Of a stretch of DNA of 19,004 nucleotides, positions 14,845 to 19,004 are shown one piece after another. The stretch's first letter is position 1. Every line of letters starts with the position of its first letter. The stretch is taken from assembly GCA_009780795.1 (NCBI GenBank), contig WQZJ01000010.1, positions 1 to 19,004 of the forward strand. The letters are read 5' to 3'. The stretch is from Methanomassiliicoccaceae archaeon. GTDB lineage: Archaea > Thermoplasmatota > Thermoplasmata > Methanomassiliicoccales > Methanomethylophilaceae. The translations under genes were made by a program, and so were the position numbers. The notes below the pieces were generated by a model. That model saw nothing but the letters and a program-made list of their open reading frames with translations, had not been told where the DNA came from and ran no database searches.

Positions 14845-15264
14845 TCAACCAACTCCGAAATGTTCCTTGAGGATGAGTCGCGTGCGCGTGCTGAGGATGT
14901 TATCGTGGCGTCTGACGTTCTCGATGATGTCGTTCAGCTGCTGTGACGTCTCAACATCAACGATCGCTATGATGTCCTGGTCCCCGGTCACCTCGTACAC
15001 TTCCGTCACACCTTCCTGGGACGCCAGCGTTCTGGCTATCTCCTCGGAGTTGGTGTTCACGTCTATCCTGATCTCCACCATCGCCTTGACGTTCCTTGAA
15101 CTGGTCTTAATGGTGAATCCCTTGATTATGCCGTCGTCCGCCATTCTGCGGACGCGACTCCTTATCGTCCCTTCGGACACCTGAAGGTGCTCCGCTATCT
15201 CGACAAAAGGACGCCGTGAATCCCTCTTGAGCACCTCGATGATATGTTCGTCCAATTCGTCCAT
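14845..15264 (-). CDS. Lrp/AsnC-family transcriptional regulator, likely of the lysine operon
   Basis: The 139-residue protein has an N-terminal winged helix-turn-helix (LDEHIIEVLKRDSR, VEIAEHLQVSEGTIRSRVRRM, GIIKGFTI; residues 4-53). A C-terminal RAM/Lrp ligand-binding domain follows, with EVYEVTGDQDIIAIVDVET. Family members bind amino acids in the RAM domain and act as octamers or dimers on promoter DNA. Its position as first gene of dapA-dapB-lysC-lysA-gcvT suggests a lysine-responsive or aspartate-family regulator analogous to Sulfolobus LysM (inference). The ATG at 15264 has GAGGG 6 bases upstream. A TATA box and a 12-bp palindrome lie in the leader, consistent with autoregulation. Confidence 0.93.
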   Translation of the reverse strand: MDELDEHIIEVLKRDSRRPFVEIAEHLQVSEGTIRSRVRRMADDGIIKGFTIKTSSRNVKAMVEIRIDVNTNSEEIARTLASQEGVTEVYEVTGDQDIIAIVDVETSQQLNDIIENVRRHDNILSTRTRLILKEHFGVG

Positions 15265-15285
15265 AGTAAACCCTCTTGTTAGATT

Positions 15286-15297
15286 TCGTAGCTACGA
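15286..15297. promoter_or_regulatory. 12-bp perfect palindrome at predicted transcription start, candidate operator
   Basis: TCGTAGCTACGA is a perfect palindrome. It overlaps the position about 25 bases downstream of the lrp TATA box where transcription should start, 22 bases before the lrp ATG. Lrp-type regulators commonly bind palindromic sites and repress their own genes. Assignment as operator is inference. Confidence 0.5.
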
Positions 15298-15307
15298 GTC
15301 CGATAAA

Positions 15308-15359
15308 CGAAACAATTATATTTAATGCCTCCGAAAACAACAGCCGAACAACGAAAACA
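15308..15359. repeat. Repeated CGAAAACA-type elements around the lrp TATA box
   Basis: CGAAAACA occurs at 15332-15339 and again at 15352-15359, exactly 20 bp apart (about two helical turns). Shorter relatives lie at 15345-15350 (CGAACA) and 15308-15314 (CGAAACA). They flank the TATA box and could be binding sites for the Lrp-type protein or another activator. A/T richness alone could produce some of this. Confidence 0.45.
15316..15325 (-). promoter_or_regulatory. TATA box of the lrp-dap-lys operon
   Basis: On the minus strand TTAAATATAA is a strong archaeal TATA box with a purine-rich GGAGGCA just upstream as possible BRE. The predicted start is near 15295, giving a leader of about 30 bases that contains a GAGGG Shine-Dalgarno sequence. 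This is the only strong promoter seen ahead of the lysine genes. Confidence 0.7.
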
Positions 15360-15428
15360 GAAAATTATTCTCTTACGCAACTTTATGGCCGTAACAGGTA
15401 ATATAGGAATATTTTGCCGAAACGAGGA

Positions 15429-17048
15429 TCAGAGGTCCATCTTCGACTCCTCGCCGGACGGGTTCTTGATGTAGACATCCATCTTCGGTATCGCTATCGT
15501 TATACCATTGTCAAGGAACTTCGTGTATATTCCTTCCCTTATCTCGCCGGCGATCGACCGGTGGTCGTCGAAATCATCCACGAAACCGCTCACGCGTATG
15601 GTGAGCGCTGATTCGGAAAAGTTCTCGAATCTCGCCTTCGGTATCTCCTCGGAACCGTCCTGAAGTATCCTGGGGTGTTCTATCATGGCTTCGAGGGCAA
15701 GTTTCTTCGCAAGCATTACGTTCGACGTGTAAGGAACGTTCACCAGTACGATTATACGATATGTGAGCGACTCGGCGGTTATGTTCACTATCGTGGACGA
15801 CACGACCTTTTGATTGGGCATCGTGAATATCTCAGAGTTGGCCCAGTTACGGAAGGTGGTCATCATGAACCCAACGTTCAGCACTTTCAGCGTGTCCGGG
15901 CTGCTGTCCAGCCTGACCATGTCGCCCGGTCTGAACGGGCGGTTGATCAGCAGTGTGAAACCGCTGAAGAACTGTGCCAGCGTGCTCTGCGCACCGAACG
16001 ATATCGCAAGACCGATGATACCGGCCCCGGTGGCGATTATCATCATATCGCTACCGAGCACCGCCAGGATGGCCCCGGTGGCGACCATCGCGATCACTAT
16101 CTTTCCGAGCATGAGGAACAGCGGCGTCAGCGAATCGTCGGGTTCGTCCTCGTCCGCGGCCACACGCCGGTCCCACATCTCCAACAGAGCTATCAATATC
16201 CGCAGGAATATCCACGCGCCGAAGATTATGTATATTATCCACGCGGCCGTTTCGACGGTGCTGACAACGTATTCACCCGCTCCCATCACGGCCACGCACG
16301 CGGTCGCGCCGTACAGCAGGAACATGAAGAACATCGGTTTTTGTATCTTACCCTCGGTGGCCTTACGCTCCTCCCTGCTGTCCCTTATCAGGAAGGGCAT
16401 GACGATCCTCGGCAGCAGAACGTATGTAACGAACACAGATATGATCATCCATACCAGCAGTGTCATCGCTGCGGCGTAAATCGCCGTGTCGAACGGGCCC
16501 GGCAGCGGGTTATGGAATAATCCCATGACCTTGTTGAACTGGTTCTCGGACGCCCGCCCGGAGAATATGTTCACAGTTTTCGTCAGGGTACATCTCTCTC
16601 CGGGGTCGTCCGGGTCGTAACCTGCCGCCGGGTCGTAGGCCGCGAACATCAGCAATATATCGACGTTGCGCATCGAGCCAAGATATCTGTCGGCGACGAT
16701 CTTCAGGTGGAGCGTGTGCGTCTCTCCGCTCTCAAGAAGTATCGGCCCGTCATCCCCGACCCTCGGCATCTCGATATGTCCTTTGTCCTTGAAGCCGTCG
16801 CCCGCTCCCATGAACTCCGCTATGCGCGCGTCGGTCGGGTGGTTGTTCGAAACGATCACGTAAACGTCTATGCTCCTGCCCGCATACAGATCGGTCGCGG
16901 TGACGGACGTGGCGGAGAGCGAGAACTGCACGTCCGAGGCGTTCGCCGTCACGCCCGCGGCCTCTGCGCTGTCCGAGAGCATCGGCGCCATAGCTAGCAG
17001 CGATACGAGGACCGCCACGAACATCAATGCCGCCTTCATGTTCCGCAT
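15429..17048 (-). CDS. MscS-family mechanosensitive channel with secreted N-terminal domain
   Basis: This 539-residue membrane protein has a cleavable-looking signal peptide (residues 1-31, ending SAEAAG). A roughly 150-residue extracytoplasmic beta-rich region (about 32-165) looks Ig/CARDB-like: a VxVYVIVSNNHPTDA pattern and an ESGETHTLHLKIVADRYLG segment. Membrane helices follow at about 188-213, 239-258, 266-290 and 309-331, then the MscS pore helix GAGIIGLAISFGAQSTLAQFFSG (341-363). Next are the cytoplasmic beta domain (RPFRPGDMVRL, the MPNQKVVSSTIVN motif) and alpha-beta domain to the end. The channel would open under membrane tension to release solutes. ATGs at 17048 and 17039 are both possible; the first lies 5-7 bases after the predicted transcription start. 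Confidence 0.9.
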   Translation of the reverse strand: MRNMKAALMFVAVLVSLLAMAPMLSDSAEAAGVTANASDVQFSLSATSVTATDLYAGRSIDVYVIVSNNHPTDARIAEFMGAGDGFKDKGHIEMPRVGDDGPILLESGETHTLHLKIVADRYLGSMRNVDILLMFAAYDPAAGYDPDDPGERCTLTKTVNIFSGRASENQFNKVMGLFHNPLPGPFDTAIYAAAMTLLVWMIISVFVTYVLLPRIVMPFLIRDSREERKATEGKIQKPMFFMFLLYGATACVAVMGAGEYVVSTVETAAWIIYIIFGAWIFLRILIALLEMWDRRVAADEDEPDDSLTPLFLMLGKIVIAMVATGAILAVLGSDMMIIATGAGIIGLAISFGAQSTLAQFFSGFTLLINRPFRPGDMVRLDSSPDTLKVLNVGFMMTTFRNWANSEIFTMPNQKVVSSTIVNITAESLTYRIIVLVNVPYTSNVMLAKKLALEAMIEHPRILQDGSEEIPKARFENFSESALTIRVSGFVDDFDDHRSIAGEIREGIYTKFLDNGITIAIPKMDVYIKNPSGEESKMDL

Positions 17049-17074
17049 TCGGACCCGAAAAGGCGTTCTGCATA

Positions 17075-17084
17075 GATATATTTT
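17075..17084 (-). promoter_or_regulatory. TATA box for the MscS gene
   Basis: On the minus strand AAAATATATC, preceded by CCGGGA, sits about 30 bases before the ATG at 17048, implying a very short leader. No Shine-Dalgarno sequence precedes this ATG. The core is a good match to archaeal promoters. Confidence 0.6.
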
Positions 17085-17117
17085 CCCGGCTGGATAATCA
17101 CACAGCCGCAAGCGTCC

Positions 17118-17129
17118 TAATTGAAATAA
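17118..17129 (+). promoter_or_regulatory. Possible TATA-like element for the A24 peptidase
   Basis: TAATTGAAATAA on the plus strand is centred about 28 bases before the GTG at 17152, back to back with the MscS promoter. It is a weak match supported mainly by position. Confidence 0.35.
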
Positions 17130-17151
17130 CCGTAACGCGGTACGGGCGGAT

Positions 17152-17943
17152 GTGAACGAGTTGATATTGCCGGCGATGCTGATCGCGGTAATGGTGGTGC
17201 TGGTGTCCGCGTCGCTCCATGACCTGAGATCGAGGGAGGTCCCGGACATGCACTGGATGATCATATGCGCGATCGGACTGTTCATGCTCGCGGCCGCGCT
17301 CTTCGACGGTGCGGTGACGATACAGAGGATCATGATACTCATAGGGTCGGCGATGATAGTCGTCGACATTTTGTACGACAAGGAGCGCTCCTTGAACACC
17401 GACATGGCGTTCTACGGACTGCTGGCGGTGATGTTCGCGGTACCGATGGCCACAGGACTCAGTGATGAGTTCGTCCTGGGGACGTTGGCGATCCCGATAT
17501 GCTACCTGCTGTTCGTGGTGCTTTTCTTCTCCGGCGTGATAAAGGGAGGGGCGGACGTGAAGTGCCTGGTATCGCTGGCGATCGCGTTCCCAATGTACCC
17601 GGTCCTGTTCGGACTTCCGCTCATAGGCGCTCCAGAACATGTATTGTCATCAGTGGTGTCGTTCCCGCTCGCGGTGCTGCTGTACGCGTCGATCCTGTCC
17701 ATGATGACAGCGATACCGCTGGCGGTGATGAACGCAAGGCGCGGGGACAAAAAACTTCCGAACATGCTGATCGGATACCGCGTCGACGCACAGTCGGTCG
17801 ATAGGATGCATGTGTGGCCCATGAAAGGGGGGCCCGCGGAGGACGGTAAGGTATGGGTGACCCCGAAGATACCGTTCATCGTCCCGATAACGGCAGCGTT
17901 CGCATTGACGATCGTACTGGGTAACGTTCTGTTCCTGATCTAG
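17152..17943 (+). CDS. Preflagellin/prepilin peptidase (A24 aspartic peptidase)
   Basis: This polytopic membrane protease cleaves the short signal peptide of archaellins or type IV pilin-like proteins before assembly. The 263-residue protein has about six or more hydrophobic segments. The two catalytic aspartates are D24 in SLHDLRSREVPD, just after the first helix, and D135 in GGADVK, the archaeal form of the GxGD motif. The loop after residue 190 (NARRGDKKLPNMLIGYRV) is as in archaeal FlaK/PibD-like proteins. The start is a GTG with GGGCGG just upstream; an overlapping ATG at 17150 is immediately followed by TGA. No archaellin or pilin gene is nearby, so the substrate is unknown. The TAG stop overlaps that of the convergent amrS. 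Confidence 0.88.
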   Translation: MNELILPAMLIAVMVVLVSASLHDLRSREVPDMHWMIICAIGLFMLAAALFDGAVTIQRIMILIGSAMIVVDILYDKERSLNTDMAFYGLLAVMFAVPMATGLSDEFVLGTLAIPICYLLFVVLFFSGVIKGGADVKCLVSLAIAFPMYPVLFGLPLIGAPEHVLSSVVSFPLAVLLYASILSMMTAIPLAVMNARRGDKKLPNMLIGYRVDAQSVDRMHVWPMKGGPAEDGKVWVTPKIPFIVPITAAFALTIVLGNVLFLI

Positions 17944-18950
17944 CGGAACATGTACAACTTGTGACCGCACCCTTTGCATCTGAGCCCTTCGAGGGCGACC
18001 ACGTCCACATGATATCCGGTGCGGCGTATCACGACCGCCCCGCACTCAGGGCAATAGGTATCGCTCCCTTCCTCTGATATGATGTTACCGACGTACACAT
18101 TGTTCAGCCCGATGTCCGCCGCAGTGTCCAGCGCCTTCAGCATGGAGTCGGGGGACGTCCACGGTACGTTGTTCATCGTGTTGTCCGGGTGGAACCTCGT
18201 GAAGTGCACCGGAACATCGACCGAAAGGCCGCCGGCCACCCAGTTCGCGAAATTACGTATCTCCTCATCGGAATCATTGTATCCCGGTATGAGGAGGTAC
18301 GTAAGCTCAATGTGCACGCCCAGCGAGAAAGTGGTCCTGACGGTGTTCAGGACATTCTCGAGGCGCCCTCCGCAGACGTTCGTGTAAAATCCGTCCGTGA
18401 ATCCCTTGATATCTATGTTCATCGCAGATACGTATCTGCACAGCTCACGCAACGGGGCCTCGCTGATGTATCCGTTCGTTATCATCACGTATGTGGCATC
18501 CGGGGCGCACTCCATGACATCGATCATGTACTCGAACCATATCGCCGGTTCGTTGTACGTGAACGCTATCGTGTCCACCTTCTCCTTCCGGAACATCTCC
18601 ACAAGCTCCTCCGGTGATTCGTACGTCGTCCTCTTCTTCCCGGACGCGCTTTGGGATATGGACCAATTCTGGCAGTGCTTGCATGACATGTTGCAGCCGA
18701 TCCCGCCCACCGAGAACACCCTGCCCCCGGGGCGGAAGTGATAGAGTGGTTTCTTCTCTATCGGATCGACGCAGAGTGATGACACCTTTCCGTAGGAGTA
18801 TGCGGCCAGCATATCCTCGTCACCGCGTCTCGCGCCGCACTTCCCGTATTGTCCGACACCTATCCGGCAGCCTTGCGGACAGAGCCCACATATGTACGCA
18901 TCGCCGTCCCTTTCGTAGAAACGGGCCTCAATCCTTGGTGAAATGCTCAT
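17940..18950 (-). CDS. amrS: AmmeMemoRadiSam system radical SAM enzyme
   Basis: AmrS is a radical S-adenosylmethionine enzyme that usually occurs with AMMECR1 and MEMO-type proteins; its reaction is not established. The 336-residue protein has an N-terminal Cys-rich segment (CGLCPQGCRIG, GKCGAR, residues 21-40) and the 4Fe-4S motif CNMSCKHC (C86, C90, C93). Next are FTYNEPAIW, ITNGY, NIDIKGF, LLIPGYNDS and FTRFHPDN. It ends in a zinc-ribbon-like CPECG...CKGCG pair. The ATG at 18950 lies 9 bases after GGAGG; a GTG at 18956 is an alternative. Neither an AMMECR1 nor a MEMO homologue is visible, though a gene on the same strand seems to run in from the right edge. It shares the CTAG stop with the A24 peptidase. 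Confidence 0.92.
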   Translation of the reverse strand: MSISPRIEARFYERDGDAYICGLCPQGCRIGVGQYGKCGARRGDEDMLAAYSYGKVSSLCVDPIEKKPLYHFRPGGRVFSVGGIGCNMSCKHCQNWSISQSASGKKRTTYESPEELVEMFRKEKVDTIAFTYNEPAIWFEYMIDVMECAPDATYVMITNGYISEAPLRELCRYVSAMNIDIKGFTDGFYTNVCGGRLENVLNTVRTTFSLGVHIELTYLLIPGYNDSDEEIRNFANWVAGGLSVDVPVHFTRFHPDNTMNNVPWTSPDSMLKALDTAADIGLNNVYVGNIISEEGSDTYCPECGAVVIRRTGYHVDVVALEGLRCKGCGHKLYMFR

Positions 18951-19004
18951 ATCCACGATCCTCCAGCGGTGCCGTCTTCCCGTCCGTTATCAAATTCAGT
19001 CCGC
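18928..19004 (-). CDS. Possible C-terminal fragment of an upstream gene
   Basis: A frame open from the right edge reads GLNLITDGKTAPLEDRGYE and a few more residues, then stops (TGA at 18928-18930), overlapping the start of amrS by about 23 bases. Its composition looks protein-like. A second open frame on the same strand ends at 18947 in an ATGA overlap with the amrS ATG, which is the more usual junction in this window. One of the two is probably the 3' end of the preceding gene, but I cannot identify the product. Confidence 0.3.
   Translation of the reverse strand, partial: GLNLITDGKTAPLEDRGYEHFTKD

Noticed and set aside
15402..15416. AATAT-AGGA-ATATT inverted repeat downstream of the MscS gene as a terminator
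   Set aside because: The stem is only five A/T pairs with no T-run placed after it, too weak to call.
15675..16520. Long plus-strand frame (281 codons) opposite the MscS gene
   Set aside because: The translation is rich in His, Arg and Tyr without hydrophobic core or motifs, whereas the minus strand encodes an obvious channel with pore helix.
17502..17942. TAG readthrough extension of amrS
   Set aside because: The extended frame is antisense to the A24 peptidase and has no domain character; AmrS already ends normally after its zinc-ribbon-like segment.

Overview
The window looks like a densely packed archaeal chromosome segment of roughly 55% GC. The evidence is TATA-box promoters with start codons 20-30 bases downstream, many 1-4 base gene overlaps, frequent ATA and AGG codons, and archaeal or archaea-rich families: archease, TldD/TldE, a cyclophilin-like TM1367-type protein, a preflagellin/prepilin peptidase, an EhaR/COG4030-like HAD protein and AmrS. 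A methanogenic or related Thermoplasmata (Methanomassiliicoccales-like) lineage fits best, but that placement is inference. I see no insertion sequence, CRISPR array, phage gene or integrase.

Layout. 1-2248 (+): the 3' part of acetolactate synthase (ilvB), then ilvC, then a coupled cyclophilin-like protein. 2251-6819 (-): a coupled cluster nadX - M24 dipeptidase - tldD - tldE/pmbA, which meets the ilv block tail to tail with 2 bases between. 6820-6898: a divergent, near-leaderless promoter region. 6899-9252 (+): archease, an unusual PurN-like formyltransferase and a HAD-fold protein that appears to have lost its catalytic Asp. 9297-9372 (-): tRNA-Glu(UUC) with encoded CCA. 9413-15264 (-): a lysine/aspartate-family operon, Lrp/AsnC regulator - dapA - dapB - lysC - lysA - gcvT. 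15429-17048 (-): an MscS channel with a secreted N-terminal domain. 17152-17943 (+): an A24 membrane aspartic peptidase. 17940-18950 (-): the radical SAM enzyme AmrS. The right edge may hold the end of one more minus-strand gene.

How the genes work together. The Lrp operon covers aspartate to aspartyl phosphate, the DapA and DapB steps to tetrahydrodipicolinate, and the final decarboxylation of meso-DAP to lysine. Aspartate-semialdehyde dehydrogenase and the middle DAP steps must be encoded elsewhere. A 12-bp perfect palindrome at the predicted start of transcription, and repeated CGAAAACA elements upstream of the TATA box, suggest local control of this operon. NadX starts NAD synthesis from aspartate. 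The M24 peptidase and TldD/TldE form a proteolysis module.

Most notable points: aspartate kinase is cut inside its first ACT domain by an in-frame TAA, not a frameshift; a formyltransferase-like enzyme is translationally coupled to a HAD-like probable pseudoenzyme; and archease ends in TAG with its frame open straight into the formyltransferase. The first two are the best candidates for something undescribed. No intergenic stretch exceeds 300 bases.
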